Below, piece by piece: positions 40,392-49,419 of a DNA stretch of 64,000 nt; within the stretch, counting starts at the first letter, position 1; each line of letters opens with the position of its first letter. The DNA is taken from contig CAYNKA010000010.1 in assembly GCA_964397655.1 (NCBI GenBank), forward strand, positions 1-64,000. Direction: 5' to 3'. Both the position numbers and the translations under genes were made by a program. This stretch comes from CAYNKA01 sp964397655. Lineage in GTDB: Bacteria > Spirochaetota > Spirochaetia > DTKZ01. A model generated the notes under the pieces. That model saw only the letters and a list, made by a program, of their open reading frames with translations. It searched no databases and was not told the origin of the DNA.

Positions 40392-41465
40392 ATGGACAAA
40401 TCGAGCGGAATGAACTACGCCCCCAAGGGCAAGACGAACCTGGTCTGCGGCAAGGGGGATTTTCCCGTCGGCGTCATAGGCCTGGACCACGGCCACATCT
40501 ACGGCATGTGCAACGGGCTCTCAGAGGCGGGCGCGGACGTCGTGTGGGTCTACGATCCCGATCCCGCGAAAGTGGACCTTTTCCGGAAAACCTTTCCCCA
40601 GGCGAAAGTTGCCCGTTCGGAGGAGGAGATCCTCGAGGACAAGGCGGTCAGGCTCGTGGCGAGCGCGTCGGTTCCGGTGGACAGGTGCGGCGTAGGCATG
40701 CGCGCCATGGATCACGGCAAGGACTATTTCACGGACAAGCCGCCGTTCACGACCCTCGCTCAGATAGACGAGGCAAGGAAGAAGGCGGCTGACACCGGTT
40801 TGAAATACGCGGTCTACTACAGCGAGCGGCTCCACGTGGAAGCCGCGGTGTTCGCGGGCAAGCTCGTCTCGGACGGGGCCGTCGGGCGCGTGGTCCAGGT
40901 CCTGGGTACCGGACCCCACAGGATCAGCCTCGGCATGCGGCCCCCCTGGTTCTTCAAGAAGGAAAAATACGGCGGTATCCTCGTCGACATAGGTTGCCAT
41001 CAGATCGAGCAGTTCCTCTTTTACACCGGCGCGAAGGACGCCAAGGTCCTCCACAGCAAGATCGCGAACTACAAGTACAAGCAGTACCCGGACTTCGAGG
41101 ACTACGGGGACGCCACCCTCCTCGCCGACAACGGCGCCACGGGCTACTTCCGCGTGGACTGGTTCACACCCGACGGGCTCGGCACGTGGGGCGACGGCCG
41201 GACTTTCATCGTGGGGACCGAAGGCTACATCGAGCTCAGGAAGTACGTAGACGTGGCGAGAAGCAAGGACGGCGACCAGGTCTTCCTCGTGGACCACAAG
41301 GGCGAACATCATTACTTCGTGAAGGATCAGGTCGGCTTCCCGTTCTTCGGCGAGCTCATCCTGGACTGCCTGGGGAGGACCGACAAGGCCTATTCCCAGG
41401 ACCTCTTCTTCAGGGCCGCGGAGCTCGCCGTCATAGCGGAGACGACCGCCACGAAGGTCGAATGA
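40392..41465 (+). CDS. Gfo/Idh/MocA family oxidoreductase (operon gene 2)
   Basis: A 357-residue relative of the preceding gene. The Rossmann part is atypical (GVIGLDHGHIYGM in place of GxGxxG), and the usual EKP motif reads DKPPFTTLAQID. The C-terminal domain has GGILVDIGCHQIEQFLFYTG with the family His. This divergence suggests a different or altered cofactor site. AGGAGCGGGG precedes the ATG. The TGA overlaps the start of the DeoR gene (ATGA). Confidence 0.85.
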   Translation: MDKSSGMNYAPKGKTNLVCGKGDFPVGVIGLDHGHIYGMCNGLSEAGADVVWVYDPDPAKVDLFRKTFPQAKVARSEEEILEDKAVRLVASASVPVDRCGVGMRAMDHGKDYFTDKPPFTTLAQIDEARKKAADTGLKYAVYYSERLHVEAAVFAGKLVSDGAVGRVVQVLGTGPHRISLGMRPPWFFKKEKYGGILVDIGCHQIEQFLFYTGAKDAKVLHSKIANYKYKQYPDFEDYGDATLLADNGATGYFRVDWFTPDGLGTWGDGRTFIVGTEGYIELRKYVDVARSKDGDQVFLVDHKGEHHYFVKDQVGFPFFGELILDCLGRTDKAYSQDLFFRAAELAVIAETTATKVE

Positions 41466-42235
41466 ACGGGATGGGAAGGGACACAAGGCACGACGACATC
41501 ATCCGTCTCGTCACCAAGATGCGGGAAATTTCGGTGCAGACGCTCACGGAAAGGTTCGGCGTGTCCGAGGCCACGATCAGGAAGGACCTGACGCTGCTCG
41601 AGGAGATGGGGTATCTGGTCCGCACGCACGGCGGCGCTCTGCTCGCGGAAGACCGGAAGCGGGAGGCTCCCCTCGCCTCGCGGCAGGACAAGTACCTCAA
41701 GGAAAAGCTCGCGATCGCTGCCAAGGCCAGGGAATTCGTCAGGGAGGAGGACACGATCTACCTGGACTCCGGGAGCACCTGCGTCTGCATAGCCCGAGAG
41801 ATCGCGGACATGAACCTCCGCGTAGTCTGTCATTCGCTCGGAGTCTACGAGGCGCTCAAGAACTCCCCCGGAATTTCGCTCTATTCGCTCGGAGGCAGCT
41901 ACAGGAAAGACGCCGAGTCCTTCATCGGTCCCCTCGCCGTCGAGAACCTGAAGAAATTCCAGATCGAAACCTGCTTCATCGGGACGGCGAGTTTCAACGA
42001 AACGGGCATTTTCTCCTCCCAGAACATCATCGAGGCCCAGCTCAAGTCGGAAGCCCTCAAGACCTGCCGGAGGAGGATCATCGTGGCGGACCACTCGAAG
42101 TGCGGATCCTTCGGCTTCTCGGTGTTCGCAAAACCGGGAGATTTCGACATCCTCATAACCGATTCCGGCTTCACGGAGGCTGACAAGCTCCGGCATCTCG
42201 GCGTCGAGGTTGTCGTCGCCGATGCGGCAGGATAG
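41462..42235 (+). CDS. DeoR-family transcription repressor
   Basis: A 257-residue regulator. N-terminal winged helix: ISVQTLTERFGVSEATIRKDL followed by GYLVRTHGGALL, the family signature. C-terminal DeoRC effector domain: IYLDSGSTCVCIAREI, SLGGSYRKDAESFIGPLA, FIGTASFNETGIFSSQ, IVADHSKCG. Such proteins sense phosphorylated sugars. It is translationally coupled to the oxidoreductase upstream and is the only local repressor for the transport/catabolic region, so it is the best candidate to bind the dyads at 39186 and perhaps 31249. Confidence 0.93.
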   Translation: MNGMGRDTRHDDIIRLVTKMREISVQTLTERFGVSEATIRKDLTLLEEMGYLVRTHGGALLAEDRKREAPLASRQDKYLKEKLAIAAKAREFVREEDTIYLDSGSTCVCIAREIADMNLRVVCHSLGVYEALKNSPGISLYSLGGSYRKDAESFIGPLAVENLKKFQIETCFIGTASFNETGIFSSQNIIEAQLKSEALKTCRRRIIVADHSKCGSFGFSVFAKPGDFDILITDSGFTEADKLRHLGVEVVVADAAG

Positions 42236-42298
42236 GACCGGGGAGAACGCGCAACCTCGAAGCCGCTCACGGAGTATCACATCAGGTGAAGGTGCATC

Positions 42299-43384
42299 AT
42301 GCGTAACGAACGCCGTTTTTTCGTTTTCCTTACGAATACCGTCGCATTCCTGTTCCTCGTCGCAGGCGCACTTTCCGCCGGCGAGGATGCGTCCCGTGAT
42401 GCGGAGGGCCAGCCTTCTTTTTCCGCCTCAGGCGGTTGCTCGATCATCCCCTTCGATTCCTGGCTCTCGGGGAACTTCTCCCAGTTCATGTCGGTGGTGA
42501 ATCCCTCCTCTCCAGGAGAACTCAAGAAGCTCCTTGACATCCACATGGACGCCACCGCCACGACGATCTACGAGGGCGACCTCTTCTTCCGGAAGATCGG
42601 ACTCTCCTTCGGGCTCAAGGTGGACGTCGACGACAATTTCATCGGAAAATTCAACCGCTTCCTCGGCTACGTCGGATACGACGATTACTCGATCAGAGTG
42701 CAGACGTCACGTCTCCGCGGCACCCTCGACTGGCACGGCTCCGTCGCGGGAGGTCTCGTACCGTCGTCGGCGAGCTTCGACAACAGGTTCTACACCGTGG
42801 ACCTTCTGTACTACCCCGCGTCGCCGGGCTCGCAGTTCTACTTCGGGATCGGTTACACGTCCTACGAACTCCCGACCCAGCTCGAATGCCTCGTCGTGAA
42901 CAGCGCCGGCGAGATCGTGTACGGCAACCAGGCGTACCAGCCGGACATGCGGTTCCGCATCTATTCCTTCCTCTTCGGATTCGACACCCTCCGGTCCTCC
43001 TTCATGGGAGTCGATTCCTTCATGAACTCGGGCGACGGCCTCGGTCTTTGGATCGCGACCCAGGATCGTTTCGGCGGCGGAGTATCGAGGATAAGCGACG
43101 AGGCCCGGACCTGGATAGAGGCGCTCAATCCCGGCCGTTCCCTTTACGACCGCGATCAGATCGTCATGATGGTGGATTATCTCTTCACTCTGGGAGTCCG
43201 CTGGACCGGCGGCCTCGGCCCGGCCAGGCTCGGACTCGGTCTCGGCTACAACGTCGGAGGTCAGGTCATCATGGGCATGTCGTCGAAATTCAAGGCGATT
43301 TCGGAAACCGACCAGGTCGACGCCTCGCCGAACCTCTACCTCGCCCACCACGGGGTCATCTTCCGGTTAAGCGCCTCCTGGTAG
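42299..43384 (+). CDS. Exported protein of unknown function, beta-rich, possible outer-membrane protein
   Basis: A 361-residue protein with a signal peptide (FLFLVAGALSAGED, cleavage after about residue 27). The mature part is rich in Tyr, Phe, Gly and Asp and shows alternating hydrophobic strands (FGLKVDVDDNF, QFYFGIGYTSYEL, GLGLGYNVGGQVIMG). It ends in a Trp after RLSASW, a C-terminal aromatic like many beta-barrel proteins. I do not recognise the family. The upstream site (GGTGAAGG) is weak. It may be the last gene of the DeoR operon. It overlaps addA by 18 bases in convergent orientation. Confidence 0.65.
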   Translation: MRNERRFFVFLTNTVAFLFLVAGALSAGEDASRDAEGQPSFSASGGCSIIPFDSWLSGNFSQFMSVVNPSSPGELKKLLDIHMDATATTIYEGDLFFRKIGLSFGLKVDVDDNFIGKFNRFLGYVGYDDYSIRVQTSRLRGTLDWHGSVAGGLVPSSASFDNRFYTVDLLYYPASPGSQFYFGIGYTSYELPTQLECLVVNSAGEIVYGNQAYQPDMRFRIYSFLFGFDTLRSSFMGVDSFMNSGDGLGLWIATQDRFGGGVSRISDEARTWIEALNPGRSLYDRDQIVMMVDYLFTLGVRWTGGLGPARLGLGLGYNVGGQVIMGMSSKFKAISETDQVDASPNLYLAHHGVIFRLSASW

Positions 43385-46300
43385 GACGGGCTCGGGCAGA
43401 TCGGCCCTCTTCACCGCCTCGCCGCTCCTGAGGTAGAAGAGCCAGGTTTCGGCGGGCAGTCCGTAGATGTCCTCGGCCGCCCTCTTGTAGAACGCGAGCT
43501 GGACATCGTGCGATCTTTCGTCCCTCGTCCTGTCGGTCTTGAAGTCCACGACCACGACATGGTCCTCCCGGACCGAAACGAGGTCGATGCTTCCCCGCAC
43601 GGAGGCGGGCCCGCCGCCCGTCCCGTAACGGCTCACGAAGCCGACCTCGCTTTCCAACCTGCCCCGAGCCGTGAGCTCGGCTGCGAAGGTCGAGGCGAAG
43701 AATCCGCCGGCGAGCCTGCTCGCTTCATCCAGGAACCTTGCGTAGCGGCCCGGGTCCGGGCAGGAGCCCTTCATGGGTTCGGCCTCCTTCCTCCCGGAAA
43801 CCGCATTCTCGATCAGCCGGTGGCAGAGGCTCCCGAAATAGACCTCCGCGTCCTGGCTCTCCCCGAGAAGCTCGTCGACCGCGGGCGAGGGAATCGGCGA
43901 GCCGCCAGGTCCTCCCTCCCTCACCGACGAGGCGGCGATCTCGGTCACGGCCCAGCGGGTCCTCCGGAGCTTCCGCTCGAACGGGGGAGCCTCGTACACG
44001 GCGGCAACCTCCTCCGGCTTTCTCCTCTTCCTTCCCGCGTACGAGGCGGAAAGGTCTTCACGGCTCACGTCCGGCACGAGGCCCGTCTCGCAGGGAAAGG
44101 ATGGAACGCCCGCGGGTCCGTCGGTGGAAAGCCCCAGGGCCGAGAACACGAGGTTGAGAAAGGTCCTGCCTCCGGAACGGTTCATCTTCGTGAAGCAGCC
44201 CGAAACGACGAGACGGCTCTCCGCCCTCGTGCAGGCGACGTAGAGAAGCCGCTTGAGCTCGGCGGCCCGTTCCTCCTCCTCGTCCTTCTTCCCGAGGGCG
44301 TGGAAATAGTTGAATCTGCCCCCCCGTTCCCCGATTCCGATCGAGAGCCCGTGCCCGCGGGTCACGTGGAAGAGCTCGCTCCCGCCCGAGTCGTTCCGCC
44401 CCTGGTTGCCCGCGTTAGCGAGAACGACCACCGGGAATTCGAGTCCCTTCGCCTCGTGGACCGTGAGGATCCTAACGCCGGACCGCCTGTCCCGCTGGAC
44501 GACGAGTTCCGGTATCCGTTCGTACTTGCCGAGATTTTCGCGTATCCTGTCGAGGAAGGCAGGGAGTCCCTCCCCCGGAACCATGAGAGCGTATTCCCTG
44601 AGATGATCGTACAGGTCGAGGTAGGGGTGATTGGCGGGATTTCGGAGGACCGAATGGCGATACCCGCCCTCGAACCACAGGAACGAAAGAAGCTCCGGCA
44701 CCGACGAGTGTCTCGCCAGGCTCTTCACCCTCCGGTACAAGGCCGCGCCCGCCTCGAGCTTCGCCCTGTCGCCTCCTCCGAGAGTTACCAGAGCCTCTTC
44801 CGAGGCCTCGAAGGGCGGGCGCCTATCGAAGAGGAGCTTCGCGAAGGCCTCGTCCGACAGATTCACGAACGGCGATCGGAGGAGGGCCGCGTAGGCGACA
44901 GGATCGTCGGGATGGACGACGCACTGGAGGAACGCGTAGATGTCGTTCACCGGGGCCTCGAGGAAGAGGCTCCGCGTGCTTCTGGCCTCGTAGGGAACGT
45001 CGAGGAGCCGAAACATCCTTTCGTAGACGTTCTGGTTGCTCGTCGACCTCATGAGGAGGGCGAAGTCCCCGTAACGGGCAGGCCGCGCTCCGGAAGGATC
45101 GGCGATCCCGAGGCTCCCTTCCTCCACCCACGACCTGATCTTCGAGGCGAGGAAAAAGGCTTCCGCCTCGTCGCCCCCGAGGGAGTCCTCCTCTTCCGTG
45201 CCGGCGTAGGGACGATGGTAGATCGACACGAGAGGGCCCTGTCCGAGCTTCGGCTCCCTCGACTCGAGCGGCTCGAAACCGGCCTCGAAGGGCCTGTCGT
45301 CTCCGGCCATGATTCGGGAGAAGAGGTGGTTGAAGAAGTCGACGAGGCCCGGCTCGCTCCGGTAATTCACCCTGAGTTCGGCGAACGTTCCGCCGCCGCG
45401 GGCGAGCTCGCCTGAGAGCCCCTTGAACACCGATACGTCCGCTCCGCGGAAACGGTAGATCGACTGCTTCTCGTCGCCCACGAAGAAGAGCTTGCCGTTC
45501 TCGAGGTCCTCGGCGGCGGGAATCCCCGGAGACGAGCGGTCCAGCCTCTCGGCGAGCAGGTAGAGCAGGTTCTTCTGGAGGAGGTTGTTGTCCTGGAATT
45601 CGTCGATCATGACGTATCGGAAGAGCCCTTTGTGATAGGCGCGGAGTTCCTCGTCCTCCGCGAGCGCCCTTACCGCGAGCTCCGAGCAGTCCTGAAAGCA
45701 GATGATCCCGGACTTCGTCCTTTCCCGGAGGACCTTTTCCTGAAATCTCCCGAGGAGGTCGAAGACCCGGCCGAGCATGTCGCGGGATGCGAGGGTCCCC
45801 GCGAGAGGCAGGAGTTCCTCGGCGAGGTTGCGGAGTCCCTTCACGACGTCCTTGAAACGCACGACCTCGGGATTGGCCGTCCTTCCGCCGGGGAGCGGCA
45901 GTGCCTTCAGGGCTCCCGAGGCCGCGAGAAGCCGGTCCGGAGCAGCCGGCAGCGCGTCGCCGATCCCGCTCAGCGTCCTGTGCGCTTCGTCGAGGATCGC
46001 GGACTGGGATTCGGTGAATCCGGAGCCGCCGCCGAACGAGAGGATGTCACCCCTCAGGCCCGAGTATCTCGAGGAGAGTCTCCCGATCTCCTCTTCGAGG
46101 AAGGCCATCTGCCCCTCGAACATCGCCCGAAAGTCCCGTTCCGCGCCGAGGTGCAGGTAGGAGGTCGCCAGATCCGCGAAGCCGTCCAGGACCCTGCCGA
46201 AACCGTTGGCGGAAACGAGAAGGCCGAGGGCGGGATCCTCTTCGTTCTCCAGGAGAAAGGAAAGAGCGCCGCGGCGCGCGAGAGCGGCCGCCTTCTCGTC

Positions 46301-46663
46301 GTCGAGGGAGAAGGTTGGAGGCAGTCCGAAGCGGTTCGCGCTCAACTTGAGCACCTGAGTGCAGAAGGAGTCGAGCGTGGAGATCCTCGCGCGATCGAAC
46401 CGCAGGGTCTGCTCCATGACGTGGGGGTCCTTTTCCGCCCAAGCCTTGAGCCCCGCGTAGATCCGGGCGTTCATCTCCGCGGCGGCCTTCCGCGTGAAGG
46501 TGAGCGTGAGGATTTCCTCCACCTTCGCCTTCTTGTCCCGCACGAGCCGGAGGTAGCGCTCCGCGAGCACCGTGGTCTTCCCCGAGCCCGCCCCCGCCGA
46601 AACTACCGCGTTCCCCTCGGCCTCGACCGCGGCGGCCTGATAGCGGTCCAACGTCTTCGCCAT
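43367..46663 (-). CDS. addA: AddA/RecB-type UvrD helicase-nuclease
   Basis: A 1098-residue ATP-dependent helicase with a C-terminal PD-(D/E)XK nuclease domain. Walker A AGAGSGKTT is near 23-31, motif Ia LTFTRKAAAEM, Walker B MIDEFQDN, motif III VGDEKQSIYRFRGAD, VNYRS, and later ILTVHEAKGLEFP and LLYVACTRAES. The nuclease motif VVVVDFKTDR is near 1040. With the adjacent AddB-like protein it should process double-strand breaks for RecA. The two genes are 13 bases apart (addB first). The end overlaps the unknown exported protein gene. Confidence 0.92.
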   Translation of the reverse strand: MAKTLDRYQAAAVEAEGNAVVSAGAGSGKTTVLAERYLRLVRDKKAKVEEILTLTFTRKAAAEMNARIYAGLKAWAEKDPHVMEQTLRFDRARISTLDSFCTQVLKLSANRFGLPPTFSLDDEKAAALARRGALSFLLENEEDPALGLLVSANGFGRVLDGFADLATSYLHLGAERDFRAMFEGQMAFLEEEIGRLSSRYSGLRGDILSFGGGSGFTESQSAILDEAHRTLSGIGDALPAAPDRLLAASGALKALPLPGGRTANPEVVRFKDVVKGLRNLAEELLPLAGTLASRDMLGRVFDLLGRFQEKVLRERTKSGIICFQDCSELAVRALAEDEELRAYHKGLFRYVMIDEFQDNNLLQKNLLYLLAERLDRSSPGIPAAEDLENGKLFFVGDEKQSIYRFRGADVSVFKGLSGELARGGGTFAELRVNYRSEPGLVDFFNHLFSRIMAGDDRPFEAGFEPLESREPKLGQGPLVSIYHRPYAGTEEEDSLGGDEAEAFFLASKIRSWVEEGSLGIADPSGARPARYGDFALLMRSTSNQNVYERMFRLLDVPYEARSTRSLFLEAPVNDIYAFLQCVVHPDDPVAYAALLRSPFVNLSDEAFAKLLFDRRPPFEASEEALVTLGGGDRAKLEAGAALYRRVKSLARHSSVPELLSFLWFEGGYRHSVLRNPANHPYLDLYDHLREYALMVPGEGLPAFLDRIRENLGKYERIPELVVQRDRRSGVRILTVHEAKGLEFPVVVLANAGNQGRNDSGGSELFHVTRGHGLSIGIGERGGRFNYFHALGKKDEEEERAAELKRLLYVACTRAESRLVVSGCFTKMNRSGGRTFLNLVFSALGLSTDGPAGVPSFPCETGLVPDVSREDLSASYAGRKRRKPEEVAAVYEAPPFERKLRRTRWAVTEIAASSVREGGPGGSPIPSPAVDELLGESQDAEVYFGSLCHRLIENAVSGRKEAEPMKGSCPDPGRYARFLDEASRLAGGFFASTFAAELTARGRLESEVGFVSRYGTGGGPASVRGSIDLVSVREDHVVVVDFKTDRTRDERSHDVQLAFYKRAAEDIYGLPAETWLFYLRSGEAVKRADLPEPVLPGGA

Positions 46664-46676
46664 TTTGCGCTCCCGC

Positions 46677-49331
46677 CTACCTGATCGAATACTTGGTCCT
46701 GCACACCGCCCTGAACGGGCAGAACCTGCAGGTTTCGGGCTTCGCCCGGTAATCGCCGGACTCGATGCCCCTCGCCATCGAGTCGATCGCCCTCGAGAGA
46801 GACTCGATCACCTTCCCGAAATCCTCCGCGCCGAACCAGCCCTTCTCCCCGCCGAGGACCCGGACGTACTCGTTCTTCCGGACCAGGTAGTACGCCGCCT
46901 CCTCCGCTGGGAAACCGGCCCGGCCCGCGAGAAACACGTAGAAGGGGATTTGATAGGAAACCGGCTCGGCCTTCGAAGTGCCGAGGATACGGCTCTTCGT
47001 GACCCCCGCGCCGCTCTTGTAATCCACGAGGAGGAAGCCTCCGGTCCTCGGATTCCCGGAGATCCTGTCGATGCGTCCCTCGAGCTCCGTCCCGTCCTCG
47101 CGGCCTGCCGTGAGCGTTTTCTCGACTCCGGCGATTTCGTAGCCGTCGTACCTCCTCGCGTCCTCCCCGAGGAGGGAATCGGCCGCGTCCCGTATCGAAT
47201 CCCGGAGGGAGGAGAGCACCTGCGGCAGGGGCAGGTCGGGACCGGTTCCGATCCGGGAGAAGACCTCGTCGAGGACGGGATCGATCCAGGAACGATAATC
47301 CCCCGACCGGTCCGCCCGGAACCGGCCGTCGGCCCCACCGATCCGCTTGAAGAGCAGGGCGAAGACTTCGTGAAACCGCTCGCCCGCGAACCTCGGGTCC
47401 TCGAATTCGACTTCGTAGGAAACCTCCTCGAGGCGAAGCCCCCGCTCGAGGAGAAACCGGAACGGGCAGGAGGAGTAGGTCTCGAGCGAAGAGGACGAGA
47501 CTCTCAGCTTTCCTTCTTTCCTGAGCCTCCCGGCCACGAGAGCCGCGAGGTCCTGCGGCGCTTCCCTTTCCGTGAGGTCGAGTCCCTTGGCGGCGGACCC
47601 GGTCCCGACGAACCTGCGGAAACCTTCCGCCGCATAGCCGTAACAGCGCGGCACGAAGGATTCGGCACCGGCCCAGTAACGCCGCTCCGCATCCACGGCG
47701 TCGAGGCGCCTCTCCGCCTCAGCGTCCTTCGTCCGCGAGGCCTTGCCCGCCGAGACGAAAAATCCCGGTGGAAGCCGGACTCCGTTCCTGGATTCCACGG
47801 ACGAGGAGAATCGGACGTTCTCCCCGGAGGAGCAGTAGAGCCTGAGGAACCAGTCGCTCATATCGAGGTCCCCGAGGCCGATCCTTTCCTTGTGATCGTC
47901 CCTGAGGAAACCGAAGGGGCGGTGGACCGCGCGAGTCTCCTCCTGTCCGGCGTTCGCTATGAAATGATGGCGCGGGCGGATTCCCGCGCTCACTCGGTAG
48001 GAATATACGTCGATCCCCTCCTCCGCCCGTTTGGGAACGTAGATCTTTTCCTCGAGAGTTCCGAGCCAAAGATCCAAGGGATCGGAAACGGGGATGCCGG
48101 CGCCCTCCTGCTTCGCCGCCAGGTCGGAAAGGCAGTCCAGGGAAATCCGGTATTCCATGAGCACGTCCGGATCCCACGCGTCGAGATCGAAGAATTCCGA
48201 GGCGAATGCGTTCGCTCCGGCCGCGAGTTCGCGGAACGACTTCGCCCTCGACAGCCTGCGCGCAGCGGCCTCCAGATCGCGGAAGAATTCCCTGCCGGGC
48301 CTGAGGTTTCCGGGCAGGTCGCGGAGGGCCCTGTTCCAGAGACTTTCGCCTCCCGAAGTTCCGACGCAGCATCTCCTGAGGCCGATCCGGACCGCCGCCT
48401 CCGCCCCTTCCCTCCTTTTCCAGGGATAAGATCCGGATTCTAGGAGAGCCTTGAGATCGTCCACGTGGGAGCCTGAGGAGACCGCCGCATCGAGGAGCGC
48501 GAAGAATCTTCCGCCGGGAAGCTCCGAAAGCGGCCGACCTTCGCGGATGCGGAGGGGGACTCCCTGGAGCTTCGCCTGTTCGAGGAGGGGTTCGCGGTAA
48601 CGGTCCAGGTCCGGGAAGGTCACCGCGATCTCGTCCGCCGGCACGCCCTCGTCGAGAAGTCCGCCGAGGGCCAGGGCGAGGCCGCGTATCTCCTGGAAGG
48701 AATTCTCGTACGTTTCGAGTTCGGGCGGCTCGACGCCGCCGATACCGACGATCCTGACGTTTCCGGCGTCGGCGAGCGCTGCTTCGAACTCGCGGAAGTC
48801 GGCGACGACCTCGGGGAAGAAAACCGTCGCCGGACGTGCGAGGCGTGCGGCGGACCTGTCCTCGTACCCGGGCTCGTAGAGCCCGTAACGGTCCATGAAG
48901 GCGCGGTATTCCTCGTAGAGGACGCGATAATCGGATGCGAGGGCCGCGTCCTGGAAGCCCGGACTCCGCGCGATCGCCTCGTTCAATGCCTTGAGTCCGG
49001 GAAGGAGGCTCTTGATGTAGGGGACGAATGCGCGCGAGTTGTCCGCGTATCTTCGGGGTACGATGGAAGAGAGGACGGGATCCGCCGCGTTCCCCTCGGC
49101 GAAGGACTGCAGGAACATCATCCTGTAGGAGGAGTTCGACGGAATTCTCTCCTCGACGCCGGGGAACGCCACTTCCTTGAACGTGTCCCAGGACACGATC
49201 CGGTCGACTCGGACGGACCTCACCCCCGCGATGTCCGGAAGCTTCCTTCTCCAGAATTCTGCGGCCACCTCCGACGGGAAGACGAAGACGTCCTCGCCGT
49301 ATCGGGAGAGGACGTCCAATGCCTGCTTCAT
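46677..49331 (-). CDS. addB: AddB-like nuclease subunit with Fe-S cysteine cluster
   Basis: An 884-residue partner of the downstream helicase. The N-terminal part is helicase-like but lacks a clear Walker A. The C-terminal PD-(D/E)XK nuclease has GFLLVDYKSGAG. Four Cys with AddB spacing are present: one in YSSCPFRFLLE (near 621), then C868, C871 and C877 in CRFCPFRAVC. Together they should hold the 4Fe-4S cluster that staples the nuclease domain. It is divergent in sequence from Bacillus AddB. TATACT lies 7 bases before the ATG without a ribosome binding site. Confidence 0.85.
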   Translation of the reverse strand: MKQALDVLSRYGEDVFVFPSEVAAEFWRRKLPDIAGVRSVRVDRIVSWDTFKEVAFPGVEERIPSNSSYRMMFLQSFAEGNAADPVLSSIVPRRYADNSRAFVPYIKSLLPGLKALNEAIARSPGFQDAALASDYRVLYEEYRAFMDRYGLYEPGYEDRSAARLARPATVFFPEVVADFREFEAALADAGNVRIVGIGGVEPPELETYENSFQEIRGLALALGGLLDEGVPADEIAVTFPDLDRYREPLLEQAKLQGVPLRIREGRPLSELPGGRFFALLDAAVSSGSHVDDLKALLESGSYPWKRREGAEAAVRIGLRRCCVGTSGGESLWNRALRDLPGNLRPGREFFRDLEAAARRLSRAKSFRELAAGANAFASEFFDLDAWDPDVLMEYRISLDCLSDLAAKQEGAGIPVSDPLDLWLGTLEEKIYVPKRAEEGIDVYSYRVSAGIRPRHHFIANAGQEETRAVHRPFGFLRDDHKERIGLGDLDMSDWFLRLYCSSGENVRFSSSVESRNGVRLPPGFFVSAGKASRTKDAEAERRLDAVDAERRYWAGAESFVPRCYGYAAEGFRRFVGTGSAAKGLDLTEREAPQDLAALVAGRLRKEGKLRVSSSSLETYSSCPFRFLLERGLRLEEVSYEVEFEDPRFAGERFHEVFALLFKRIGGADGRFRADRSGDYRSWIDPVLDEVFSRIGTGPDLPLPQVLSSLRDSIRDAADSLLGEDARRYDGYEIAGVEKTLTAGREDGTELEGRIDRISGNPRTGGFLLVDYKSGAGVTKSRILGTSKAEPVSYQIPFYVFLAGRAGFPAEEAAYYLVRKNEYVRVLGGEKGWFGAEDFGKVIESLSRAIDSMARGIESGDYRAKPETCRFCPFRAVCRTKYSIR

Positions 49332-49338
49332 GGAATGC

Positions 49339-49368
49339 AGTATAGCCGTGAGGCGGGATGAATCGCAA
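49339..49368 (-). promoter_or_regulatory. Candidate leaderless promoter of addB-addA
   Basis: On the minus strand TTGCGA (49363-49368), an 18-base spacer, TATACT (49339-49344), 7 bases before the ATG. Confidence 0.5.
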
Positions 49369-49369
49369 G

Positions 49370-49398
49370 AAAAAAAAGGATCCGCCCGGGGCGGATCC
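49370..49398 (-). terminator. Rho-independent terminator of the second chemoreceptor gene
   Basis: On the minus strand GGATCCGCCC and GGGCGGATCC form a strong stem followed by eight T. It overlaps the addB promoter region. Confidence 0.85.
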
Positions 49399-49419
49399 TC
49401 CTGAACTTCTCCGAACGAA

